From Perca fluviatilis (Eukaryota > Chordata > Actinopteri > Perciformes > Percidae), in assembly GCF_010015445.1 (NCBI RefSeq), contig NC_053126.1, forward strand, positions 10,851,778-10,915,777: a stretch of DNA of 64,000 nucleotides, in the 5' to 3' direction. A program made the position numbers and the translations under genes. Position 1 is the stretch's first letter, and every line of letters starts with the position of its first letter. Below are positions 24,201 to 35,539 of this stretch, one piece after another. A model generated the notes under the pieces. The model had not been told where the DNA came from. It saw only the letters and a list, made by a program, of their open reading frames with translations, and searched no databases.

Positions 24201-24294
24201 GATAATCAATTAAAAGTTTGATAATCAATTAAAAGTTTGATATTCAATTAAAAGTTTGATAATCAATTAAAAGTTTGATAATCAATTAAAAGTT
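24201..24294. repeat. Five-copy tandem repeat, 19-bp unit
   Basis: The unit GATAATCAATTAAAAGTTT is repeated five times; copy 3 has GATATTC and the last copy is one base short. It follows CAACTATTTT, a motif from the AGGGCTGCAAC-type repeat, so it may be an amplified piece of that element. Confidence 0.95.
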
Positions 24295-24666
24295 CTCATA
24301 ATAGAAAAGTAGTTGTAGTAAAGCATAGTAAATAAAATATCTTTTGTTTTTTGACTTTTGGTCACATTTGATATTGTGATGGATATTTTTTTCCTTTAAA
24401 TAATGTTGTGCAGACAGATAAACAGGGATATACAGTATCAGAAGTCACCATGAAATTTGTTCTACAGCCACATGGAGACAGCCATGGTCCTGGCATGGAA
24501 GTGGCTGCATTGTGGGGGAGATATATTGTTTTGCTCTCCTCTCCCACCTCTCCCTGGCCTGAATTTTCCCTCACGGTTGGTGGTGAAGCCTCCACCACAT
24601 GCACAAACATACTGTGGTCTTTTGCTGTTGTTCTTTCCAGTCCTGCTGCACTTCTGGTTGGTTGGT

Positions 24667-25215
24667 GCAACACCGTAGCCTGACAAGCCAGACCCACACC
24701 ATTGGCAGGGCTCATTCCGAGGGGCGGGATAAACGGTTGTCTTTCAAATTACCTCTGCACGCAATAGGATAGCGCTACAACCAACCAAAGCAACGAAGAA
24801 GATAGCGGAGCTAGTTGATAGATTAAACTTTTGCCGTATCCAGTCGGCAAAACTCCGAACACATCTTCCTTTTTTACAAGAATGACTTCAGTGCCGTTCT
24901 TTGTTCTTTTCTTAAAGAAAAGCTTAACTCCAAGTCTTCCAGAGTCGCGGCCAAAGCCGATTCGAAAGACCACTGTTCGCCAGCAGTAGCAGCCATCGTC
25001 TTTGTCTTCAAGTAGTAGGGAATTCACGCGGAACCGTCGTAACTCTGCCGTCATTATGTTAAGCCCGCCCACCGACTCTATACATGATGTGATTGGCCCG
25101 GCTAGAGTTTGGCTTTTCCAGCTCGCAAACCAACGGAAAGTTGCTAGACCCCCTGGCTGCAAATTACATGTGCTGCCGATATGGGTGCGTCCAGATTTCT
25201 AGGCTAGCAACACCG
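24667..25215. mobile_element. TAGCCTGAC inverted-repeat element, copy 2, with RecQ-like fragment; TSD GCAACACCG
   Basis: The element spans 24676-25206 (531 bp) and is flanked exactly by GCAACACCG (24667-24675 and 25207-25215). It starts TAGCCTGACAAGCCAGACCC and ends CCAGATTTCTAGGCTA. It keeps about 63 bases near 25000-25060 that copies 1 and 3 lack, but has lost the second arm of the left stem-loop. On the - strand an open frame from 25162 to 24749 reads through the RecQ-like VLPTGYGKSLIYQL region near its end; the part before it is in a shifted frame relative to copy 1. Of the three copies this preserves the Walker A region best. Confidence 0.9.
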
Positions 25216-25742
25216 GGCTTGTTAGGAAGTACACGGAAAGTCATTGCTATGGTAACAGTCAGCATCGGGATTAGAGCAGCGGAAAGATATCAAAAACGTG
25301 AGGATTGATATAAAGTGTGTGAGAAAGGGAAAGAGAGACAGAAAGAAAAGGGAGGAGATGGAGTTTTGCAGAAACATGCGTACACATTTTTCGTCGTCGT
25401 ACGTCTTTTTTTCTTTTTACAGTAATGAGTCCATTATGAGTTTGACTTTTAATAAGGTTATTTCCAAGAGCTTTGAAACATAATGGTTTGGTTCAATCAG
25501 ACACAAAATGTATAAAGCAGTTGCAGTAGTCCAGATGACTGATCCAGCTGCGTACTACTGTAACACACTAACATGCAAACAGCACTTTGTGTTGGAATAA
25601 ACTTCACTACATCATAAGTAAGTGATCATCTGCTCTCTATAGAGCACACAAACACACACACACAAACACACACTCACACACACATCTGTTAAAACAGTTA
25701 GAGAAAGAAGAGGGGGATCCACAACACATTGTCTTTTATTCA

Positions 25743-25881
<139 letters not shown>

Positions 25882-26210
25882 TGCTCACTCGAGCATACAA
25901 GTTTATGTGCATTTGTTCATCAGCAATAAGAGGACACAATGTGTGTCACAGGTGGTGAAACCTTAACAAACTCCATCTAAACACCAGCAGAGACTAAACA
26001 AGTCAAACATGGAGAAGAAGTACACAGGAGAGGCTTAACAGTTTTCACAAAATCCTCCTAGAGAATTTAAACATGTGCATCTTTGCAGTTATGGAGTGAA
26101 AGAGATCTGCGTGAGAAAACGATGGACAGAGAGCACTGTTTTTAAGGGTCAGGGCTTGAGGTCATGGGGTCAGAATTAAATAAACACAAATAGTAACACT
26201 CGTGGTCATG

Positions 26211-26219
26211 AGAGAGAGA

Positions 26220-26263
<44 letters not shown>
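26211..26263. repeat. (GA)n microsatellite
   Basis: Continuous AG repeat with one GGG interruption at 26221-26224. Confidence 0.95.
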
Positions 26264-26265
<2 letters not shown>

Positions 26266-27126
26266 AACAGAAGAGATGCTCTCTACAATGATCTTCAGCA
26301 GTAAATAGACCCACAACTGCAGTAAACACCTTTTTTCAGACCTCTGTCTTTGCAGATGTTGTAAAGATGTTCACCGTCATGAATAGACAAACGGTTTTCA
26401 TTTCTCGCTTGTCACATTATTTTTTAAATGTCTTTGAGGCCCTGCTATGAAAACATAGTAATCTCTGGCCATTCGTTTATAACAATACAAAATGAGATGA
26501 TGGCTCAGGTCAGGCTCTCTGACATCTCTTACTTGTCCTGGTCCCTGACTTGGTTTCTCATTTTACCCGGGATAATAGGGAAAAGATGTTGCCTGTCGGC
26601 TCTAATGTAACAGGACACAGCACAGGAGTTGTCTGGAGGTAGCCAGCGATTCAGCCTGTGTGATCATCTGTGCACGATTTCTGCCTGCCACCCAGACATT
26701 TACTGCAAGGGACAAGACAAATGTGGGGTTGTTTCTTGTTGCTTCGACAAAGCGTTTGAGGTTGTGTACAGTACCATACTTTGAACGGCCGTATAGTAGC
26801 AGTACTGTTGATACGGTAGCATGGAAATAATGTCAAAAATACTTTTTGGCAAAGAGGAGGCATTTTATTTCTTTATTTAACCTGGCATGTCAACAAACTT
26901 GTTGAATTGAAGTGAATATTTCGTCTTTTTTCTTAGAATAAAACTATCCATAAAATGTCAAATGACATATGAAGTTACAAACATTGGATTTTTAAGTGAC
27001 ATTGGTGCGAGTAAGTGAGTGTGCAATACTTTTTTACTAACATCTGGAGCTGGTGTTCAAGACCTCCTCCAACCCCCCTCCTTTGAATACCAACTGTGTT
27101 ACATCAAGATGCAGGGGTCCGGATTC

Positions 27127-27244
<118 letters not shown>

Positions 27245-27689
27245 TAAACCAAATTCCTGGAGTAAAAACACGGTATGTAGGATGTGGAAGGGTCACGAGT
27301 GGGGAAAGAGGGTGTGCGTGTGTCTGGGGAATTAAGGAACTAAAAGGGTGGAATTAGTAAGGTGGCTAATATAAGAGAGACATGAACAACTGAGTGCATT
27401 GTATTAAATGAGTGTGGGTGTGTGGTATGAGTGAACACAGCTGTGTGTTTCCATGTATTATCTCCCCATGCAGAGCTGATAATATATTCAAATGTTGCCC
27501 TTTTTAACCCAGAAGACATTGACCTGATTGTCTCTCTACAGACTCAGTGTGACTTAGTTTACCAGCAAAAATTATTATTTGACGTCTACAGGAAATATCT
27601 TTGTTACTGTTTCATGTCAAAACGCAGTGATTACATAATTTGATATAAACTAATAAAGAACATCTCCTTATCCATGATCTCAAGTTTTT

Positions 27690-29060
27690 ATTTGGCAAAG
27701 CATACCACTGATAGACACTGCTCTACTTAAGGTGACAATAATTTCCTCCTTGCTAGTGATGCTGGTGAAGGGCCGGTCCAGATTTGTATTGAATTAAGCT
27801 CTGCATTTGATGCAATAGAATAGATCATAATATCTCAATTTGTTGTCTCGGAGACATATATTACAAACACTGCTCTTGAGTGGTTAAGTTTACTGCCCTT
27901 CTGAACTGTGGAGAATCTCAAGGCTCTGTCCTAGGTCCCTTCTTTTTTTGTATCTATGCCACTAGGTTGAATAATAAGTAATCATAACATTAATTTTCAT
28001 TTCCATGCCAATGACACCCAACTTTATGTATCTGTAAAATCAGGAACAACCAGCAGTCGGACATCCCTAAAAAACTGACAATTAACTTCCTCCAATTCAA
28101 TGAAATGAAGAAAAATCCTGTTTGAGTCATTACTGTAAACACATCAGAATTTAATAATACATTTTAGAAACCTGGCTTTCTTTGTTAAGTCTAGATATTT
28201 AGGAGTTATCTTCAATTTGAATCCAACTTTTGATTATCAAGTTAAGTGTTTTCTTTTTTTATCAACTTCCTATTGTTTTGAAAATCTGATGCTTATATCA
28301 CTCTCTTACTTGAAGATGGTTATTCATGGTTTCATCTTAAAGTTTTGAAAATCTGATGCTTATATCACTCTCTTACTTCAAGATGGTTATTCATGGTTTC
28401 ATCTTAAAGTTTTAAGTTTAGAATGCTACATATAGACTGTTAACTGTTAACTAACTAAAATGTATCCTCTTTGCATTGGCTGATTACGATTGATTTTAAG
28501 GTTGTACTCATTACTTAGGCCCTGAACACCCACACAGATGTTTTCAGTTAATCTGGATGATTGGACCTCTTCCCAGGACTGTGCTGGTGTGTATAGACTG
28601 ATTGATTAACATCTCCCTGAGTCTGTTGTTATTTTTGTTGCACCTTTTAGGTCAGGACAAATGGAGGTTTTTCATACTTACTGGTAGAAAAGATTTGTGA
28701 CCTACTAAATTCCCATCTAAACTCCGGCCCACTTTAACCTGAGCCAAGGTCTAATCAGCCACAATAACTGAAATAACCTGTGTGGGTGTTCAGAGGCTTT
28801 GAAGCACTTCATTATTGTGAGTTTTTGTGTCGATATGTACCTAAACTCAACCTCAGATCCTGCAACATAAGTGCTGCTAGCAGTCAACCGATGGATACAG
28901 ACTTAAAATGTTGAAATGTAGCTCAGTGACTTCCTATAAACTTCTACTAAAAACTAATTCTATAAACTTGCATTTCTGCATTAATTGGACTTTCTGTGCT
29001 TTTTTTGCTGTAAAGCTTTTTTTTTTACTTAGTTTTGAAAAGTGCAAATAAATTATAAGG
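27690..29060 (+). pseudogene. Decayed L2-like LINE, reverse transcriptase and 3' end
   Basis: Fragments of a non-LTR reverse transcriptase appear in order on the + strand in changing frames: SAFDAI at 27799-27816 (usual SAAFDTID block), QGSVLGP near 27919, and a catalytic-box remnant HANDTQLYV near 28004-28030, where FADD/YADD is expected, so the first catalytic Asp is lost. Further on, LHWLITIDFKV near 28476 matches the conserved segment after the RT domain in L2-type elements. The tail TTTTGAAAAGTGCAAATAAATTA near 29034-29055 resembles the L2 3' end. Stops and frameshifts are many, so the copy is dead. A 67-bp tandem duplication lies inside. The 5' half is missing. Confidence 0.75.
28275..28408. 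repeat. Tandem duplication, 67-bp unit
   Basis: GTTTTGAAAATCTGATGCTT ... TTTCATCTTAAA occurs twice in a row (28275-28341 and 28342-28408). The copies differ at one base (CTTGAAG and CTTCAAG). Confidence 0.95.
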
Positions 29061-29382
29061 CTTATGAAGCTTTAACATTTTTTCACTGAACTCCTCCTAT
29101 CCACAAATTGTAACTATAGCAATTGAGACACTTGACCCAATTCTTCAGCATTATTTATAGATTGCACTATAGAGCATTTATAGAGCCCTTACTGGGTCAG
29201 AATATGCAAAAACAGGCCTGCCATCTTCAAATCATCTGGGACGTATCTGTAAAATACTTTTTTGAAATCATTAACACTTGCATTTGGTCAATTCCTAGAA
29301 CTTTTGGATTAAGGGGTCTATGTAATTTTTCTTAGTCTAAGTTTTTGAAACATACACTAACTGATTATCTATGTCTATTTTC

Positions 29383-30099
29383 TTAAAGTGCCCACATTAT
29401 GCTCATTTTCAGGTTCATAATTGTATTCTGAGGTTGTACTAGAATAGGTTTACATGATTTAATTTTCAAAAAACACCATATTTTTTGTTGTACTGCACAT
29501 TGCTGCAGCTCCTCTTTTGACCCTGTGTGTTGAGCTCTTTGTTTTAGCTACAGAGTGAGGCATCACACTTCTATCCCATCTTTGTTGGGAGTTGCACATG
29601 CGCAGTAGCTAGGTAAGGACTACTAGCTAGAAGCTAGCGATGCTAGTGGTTAGCCACCTCGTTCTCAATGGCAAAACACTGCTACAAGAAACACGAGTTC
29701 ACCCTAATCTACTAAATAAATTGTATAGAACTACTTACATGTCCCTTGTCTGCAGGTATTCCACGCAAAGTTGGAAGTGTGCCCTCGTTTAGAAGAAGTC
29801 TCCCGGCTAATCCTGCCTTGTACTGACCGAAGTTGGAGAAACAGCTAGCTGATGTACTGTATTAGCTAAAGTGGTTAGCACACACCAAATGTTTCGGCCA
29901 ATGACTTAGACGGCCCTGCCGATTTTGAACAGCTCACCTGGAGACTGAAGGCAGGATACATTCAGAAACTCGTATCTCACTCAAAACAGCATGGATGTTT
30001 TTTTTTTCCAAGTTTGTATGCGTGTGGAAGCACCAGAGACACAAAATAACACCCCAAATCCCAGAAAACGTGATTTTTTTCATAATATGGGCACTTTAA
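29383..30099. mobile_element. TTAA-bounded MITE D, about 717 bp
   Basis: Left end TTAAAGTGCCCACATTATG; right end CATAATATGGGCACTTTAA. The 19-bp ends are inverted with one mismatch, and TTAA lies at both edges. The interior includes GCACATGCGCAGTAGCTAGG and CTAGC-rich short palindromes. No transposase frame. It is recognised as a very common fish repeat. Confidence 0.85.
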
Positions 30100-30861
30100 T
30101 ATCATCTTTTAGCTGTTGGATGTGAAAATATTAGTGGTGGAATGACAGTGGAGAGTAGTTCAGCTGTAGCCAGGCCGACCATCGATCAATGTGCTACCCA
30201 CACAACATCATCGCCAACAAATACGAGAGAGAGAAAAAGATAAACAAACACTGTAGAGATGGAGAATTCTTCATTTCCACACCTATAACAATTGCTCCAT
30301 TGATGCAGTGAAGAGAGCTTTGCCCCTTGTGTGTAGCTATTATTATGTGTTTAGGATTTGGTGAGCACATGTACTTCAGTCTATGTCACAACTTTGTGTT
30401 TATCACAGGTTTATCCATAGCTGCACTGGGCTGTTATTCTCACTCCTGATCACTGTTACATTCCCACGGATTAATCCACGCAGTGTTCACTGTTTGTGGG
30501 AGTCAATTAGATATGATGGGAAAAAGGCTTTGTATCCATGTGGATCAACTGGTAATTCTATCGATACTTGAGTAACACTTGAGTAACACTTGACAAACAA
30601 GAAGTGGAGGTTAAGTCTAATGTGTGTTTTGCAGCAGACAGGAATCCGCATTAATTAATTAATTATGCTTTGGAAAGTGGGTGAGCGAAATGAATATCTA
30701 TCTGCTGTGCAGAGACACACAAACACACATAGCTACGTACATCTTTGGCCTGATGTCATCTATGAGACTTCCCCCACAGAGCATGTTTGTGGCTCTGTGA
30801 TGTCACATGTACAGTGCCTCATCACCACTCTGGGGCCCAGAGGTTTACACACATTGAGATG

Positions 30862-31080
30862 GCAGCTAATGATTATTTTCATTATCGGTTAATCTGCTGA
30901 ATATTTTCAAGATTAATCAAATCATTGATGGTCTATAAAATGTTTTTAAAAAATAAAAAAAAAATGTCTGTCAAAGATTCCCAGAGTCAAAGGTTACCAA
31001 TACTTATACTGCCGATTTTTGTTTTAGTGACACAAAACATCCACCACCCTCCTCTTCAGATTCTCTATCAGAATACTATA
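30862..31080. repeat. Decayed copy of the GCTGCAACTAACGATTA repeat
   Basis: GCAGCTAATGATTATTTTCA then TTATCGGTTAATCTGCTGAA and GGTCTATAAAATG follow the order of the element at 13866-14177. The rest is degraded and ends in an AT repeat. Confidence 0.6.
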
Positions 31081-31607
31081 TATATATATCTTACTTTTAC
31101 GTCCTAACCGAGGGACGAGGGATATCTGCCACATACTGATAACAGGGGTGTGGACACACACAGACATATGGAAAAACAGATGGAAAAACTAATCTAACAG
31201 AGAAGAAGAGATGAAAATAGCTGCATTCACCTTTAAAATCTCACTCCCTCATCTGTGACACACACACACATATCAGCACATAACTGCTGAATATATCAGC
31301 CTCCCCAGTAGCCCACACAATTTAAATTGACATTTAAATGCAAAAAGGCAGAAATGTTGTATTGTGCAGCCTCTTCACTGCATGTGAATGTGTTGTAACA
31401 TGAGGTACTGAAAGATAAGAGAGGGACAGAAATTAAAAGTGAAAAAGGGTTAAAGAATTTGGGCTGAAAGAAGACATGAAATACCATGACATGGAGGTTG
31501 AAAGTAAATATGAGATTAATAAGGAAGAATGGAGTGTAGAAAGATAGTAAGAGACAAATGGAGAGAATGTATAAGAGGGGTTTAAACCACCTGTTGGTTT
31601 GACTTCT

Positions 31608-31641
<34 letters not shown>

Positions 31642-31660
31642 ACTCTCTCTCTCTCTTTCT
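31608..31660. repeat. (CT)n microsatellite
   Basis: CT repeat with TTTCTCTCAC interruptions. It produces an artificial Arg/Glu-rich open frame on the - strand. Confidence 0.95.
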
Positions 31661-32225
31661 GTCTTTGCATAGTTTCACTAACCTCCTCATGATATTTTTC
31701 AAACCGTGAAAATGTAACACTGCAGGATATGAGACGCTATTATTGATGTGTGTTAGTGTTTTGGACACTAACCTCGATTATCATTTTAGACGTTTTATTT
31801 CTCTACACCAGTAATTTGGATCGTTGTCCTTCTCCAGTGTCCACAAGCTATTGTAACATGAAACAGGTCCATGAAAATCAATCAACTTCATACAGCAGGT
31901 TCTCATGGAAACTAAAGCTGCTCTTTCTCTCACAGAGAGGCAGCGAGACATGTACGCACACTTGTGTTTCCATAGCACTCACGGTTTCAAAAGCCTTATG
32001 ATGAAAAATGTGCTTAATTATGGCTCTTTGCCATTGCACCAGGAGTTAAACTTGAGTAACAGCTTAGGCTTTTGATAGGCTTTTTATTTTACAGATAGGA
32101 AAAACAGTACAATGATGTAATCTATCATATCCCCCCTATACAAAAACTTTGGAATTATTTTGATGCATTATGTTGTGTGATTCCCAATTTTTTTCACGAA
32201 CACTAATTCCACACACAGCCTGTTC

Positions 32226-32770
32226 CAGTGGTGGAATGTAACTAAGTACATTTACTCAAGTACTGTACTTAAGTACAAATGTGAGGTACTTGAGTCTTTT
32301 CTTTTCATGCCACTTCCTACTTCTACTCCACTACATTTCAGAGGGAAATATTGTACTTTTTACTCCACTACATTAATCTGACAGCTTCAGTTACTAATTA
32401 CTTTACAAATTAAGACCTTTGTACACTTTATTTAGTGTGCAAATAGTTTATAAAATATGATGTTTAATTATAAATTCAACTACCCAACAATATACAGGCC
32501 TACAAGTGCAACTGAAATGATTAGCCGATTAAACACGTAGTTGATTGACAGAGCTGTTATGATTGTTTCCAGTTACTAAAATGTGAGGATTTTTTTGCAT
32601 TGAAGACTTTTACTTTCAATACTTTAAGTACATTTTCCTGATGACACTTACATACTTTTACTTAAGTAACATTTTCAATGCAGGACTTTTACTTCTAACA
32701 GAATATTTTACAGTGTGTTTTATTAGTACTTCTACTTAAGTAAAGGATCTGAATACTTCTTCCACCACTG
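32226..32770. mobile_element. hAT-type MITE, 545 bp
   Basis: The ends are CAGTGGTGGAA and TTCCACCACTG, perfect 11-bp inverted repeats of the CAGTGGTGG type common in fish hAT MITEs. Inside each end lie ACTAAGTACATTTACTCAAG and TACTTCTACTTAAGTAAAGG. The flanking 8 bases (GCCTGTTC and GTCTCATC) agree at 5 of 8 positions, consistent with an aged 8-bp duplication. Confidence 0.85.
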
Positions 32771-33330
32771 GTCTCATCTGCGCTCAGTGACAGTTCTGCC
32801 TCCAGCTCGATGCCCTTCACAATATGTTTGCACTCAGGAGTTTTGCAGCTTCAGCGCAGCATTTCAGTTAGCCTGACAGTAGAGCTGCAGGCATCTGGAA
32901 CAGCTGATAAATGACAACAAACATCAACATCCATGTCCGCTTCATTAGATATTTAGGTCATTGTGACAAAAGTTGGCAGAATATAACAAGCAGCTTGTTA
33001 GTAAGTTTCAGCATTGCAATGTAATAGCATGCTAATAAATTGCTTTTTTATACTCTTGTTAGCTGTATTTATAGTTTGTGCTATGGATGCAAGGAAGTGA
33101 ATAGTTGTTTTTTTTTCCTGGATCTAGACCTGTAGCATTATTTGTTTTCCTTATATAATTGATTTCTCACTCTGTATATTTAAAGTGTACTGACATTTCT
33201 AAACTGCAAATAGAAAAAGAAGGTTGTAGCAGTGAAATAAAGGCATGATGTAACAAGCATAACAATCAGTGTAGCGCAGACTGACCCCAAAGTACACAGA
33301 GGGGTACGCATACCCCCATATGTGAAACAC

Positions 33331-33379
33331 TGTGCTAAGCTAAGCTAACTGGCTGCTGGCTTTCAAGTTTCACATACCG
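33331..33379. repeat. Fragment of the dispersed GCTAAGCTAACTGGCTGCT repeat
   Basis: Carries GTGCTAAGCTAAGCTAACTG and TTCACATACCG, matching the middle of the copies at 44.1 and 54.9 kb. Confidence 0.6.
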
Positions 33380-33815
33380 TAAAGGCATGAAAGTTGTATA
33401 AATTTTTGTATTGAATTCCGGGCAAGAAAGTGTATGAGATTTATTACGTTGGGGATTTTTTCACTCCAAAATGTCAAAAACTTAATTTGTGTTAAATAGC
33501 AGGGGTGTAACTTGGTGGGTCTCAAACTTGTGGTATCCATCAACCCAGAATTCTGCCATTGAGTCCAACTAGTTGCGATGATAGATCTGACTAGGAGTAA
33601 AGTACAGAATGACAACTCGCTCCATGACTAATGCAGTATACCCATTTTCCAATCTGATCATGTTGCTCCTTGGCTACTTACCGGTAATCTTTTTTTTTTC
33701 CAGGAGATGCATTCACTCTTGTTTTTACACATTCCACCTCAATGCTCCTCTCTCTCTTTCACTCGCTCCTGAGATATGATCTCAGGAAACACTTAAACAG
33801 CAGGTACCACACATA

Positions 33816-33822
<7 letters not shown>

Positions 33823-33883
<61 letters not shown>
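33823..33883. repeat. (CA)n microsatellite
   Basis: About 30 CA units between ATACATA and TATACTG. Confidence 0.97.
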
Positions 33884-33887
<4 letters not shown>

Positions 33888-34139
33888 TGCAGCAAAGCAG
33901 GAGACTTTGTAAACAGATATCAGCAGGTCAGTCCTGGTAGAGCAGCGCACAAACACACTCAGCTAGCCTTCATATCACGGAGCTCTTACGCAACACACCA
34001 CCACACCAGTAGGAAAACTGTTGGTTAACCAGATCTCTGGCCAGTCCTCATGTTTTCGTGTTCTCTCTGCTCTTTATGGTGCTGCCTTTTCTTGCTGTCT
34101 CCCACATGCCGTGCATCATCTCCCTCTCTGCCTCCCCAT

Positions 34140-34470
34140 TTAGGGCCCGAGGACCAACAACGTCGGTCAGCGAAGGCCCTATTGAAATTGCAATGTTTAT
34201 TACTACTTCTAAAACTAAATCCCAATTTTGAGGGGCTAAAGGTTCTGCATGCCAATATTGACTCATAGTCATTGCGCCACCTACTGGCAATAGGAAGTCA
34301 GCTTCATGTGACAAAACTTCTGCCCAAAACTTCACATGCTTGATAAAAGTCCCAGCCTGAGGTGATGTACATACCAATACTGACTCGTAGTCACAGTGCC
34401 ACCTACTGGCAACACGAGGTCAGCCTTATGTGACAAACATCCGATTTACATGATGTGGTCTACACATGAT
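34140..34470. repeat. Minisatellite-like dispersed repeat, about two units
   Basis: AATATTGACTCATAGTCATT with GCGCCACCTACTGGCAATAG is followed about 126 bp later by AATACTGACTCGTAGTCACA with GTGCCACCTACTGGCAACAC. The upstream part (GGGCCCGAGGACC, AAGGCCCTATTGAAATTGCA) is recalled as the usual head of this fish repeat family. Confidence 0.75.
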
Positions 34471-34640
34471 ATTCAGCAACATCGCGTATACATAGTGTGT
34501 GTTCTCTATCGCCACATAGTGGGCAAAGGAAGTTGTACAAAATTAGAAAAATGTATATCCAATGCCACACACTCCACACAGGAAATAAAGTCTAACTTTA
34601 ATGCAAAGTGTCTCTTCGACCGGAGTCCTGCCAGCGTCGC

Positions 34641-35228
34641 TAGCCTGACGTCGTCATACTCAGATTCTAGTCAGAATATGAGTCTGATACTGCTCCATTG
34701 GGCTGTGATTATGGGGCATGTTTCAACCGAACCAGGAAAGAAAATGCCTGTGCACTCAATTGGATAGACCTACAACCAATCAGAGCAATGGATAGACCTA
34801 CAACCTATCAGAGCAACGGAGACAGACTTTACAGAAGCTGCAAGTCAAAGGCAGGCTTCGACAGAGCAAAGGCAGAGGCGGCAGTTTCCATGTCGTGCGG
34901 ACAGGTGTGGCAATGTGTAAACATAAGTGATCGCGGTTCGCGGTTCTCTGTTCCTTTTTTATAATGAAGGCGCTATCGATATCTTCTATAACAGACGCGA
35001 TGGCAGCCATCTTTGTTGTAAAGAAATTCAACCCAAGTGCTCTTTGGTGATTTGATTATGTTACTGTTGATCATCTGTCCATCAGCGTATAAAGCCCGCC
35101 CTGACAATTTGATTGGTTCCGTACAGCTCTGGTTCAAGCATAGTTGCTCCACAACGGATCAAGTCCAGACCGAACTTCCCGACCTCAAATGTTGTGGGCG
35201 GGGCTAAGTTCGGCTGGCATCCAGGCTA
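34641..35228. mobile_element. Larger relative of the TAGCCTGAC element with helicase-like start
   Basis: Begins TAGCCTGACGTCGTCATACT and ends GGCATCCAGGCTA, the same terminal bases as the 18.5, 24.7 and 41.1 kb elements. A left subterminal stem (CATACTCAGATTCT / AGAATATGAGTCTG, 12 of 14 paired) takes the place of the CCAGACCC stem. The - strand frame from 35031 reads MAAIASVIEDIDSAFIIKKE followed by QRTA, which parallels LRKEQRTA before Walker A in copy 1. It then loses the helicase similarity, and the Walker A region is missing. An exact target duplication is not visible; the flanks share only TCGC. Confidence 0.7.
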
Positions 35229-35477
35229 GTTCATCGCTACTTGCAGCTTTAATTCTCTTCATTTTCTCTCTTCCTCACTCCTGTATCTTTTTTTTCCCTT
35301 GTCCCCTTTCTTTCATTTTTTTCCAAATCCCTGTCATGGTTTTCTCCAGCTGCCTGTCATTTCCTTTCTTTCTTGTTCCCTTCCCTCTCATATTTCTCTT
35401 TCTCACCCACTGAGATCTGACCATATTTGCTTTTTTCCTCTCTGATTGAGCAACACTTAAAGTAGCTGCAGACACAT

Positions 35478-35480
<3 letters not shown>

Positions 35481-35534
<54 letters not shown>
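35481..35534. repeat. (CA)n microsatellite
   Basis: About 27 CA units ending TATACTG. Confidence 0.97.

Positions 35535-35539
<5 letters not shown>

Noticed and set aside
24201..24294. CRISPR-like array
   Set aside because: Units are directly adjacent without spacers, and the genome is eukaryotic.
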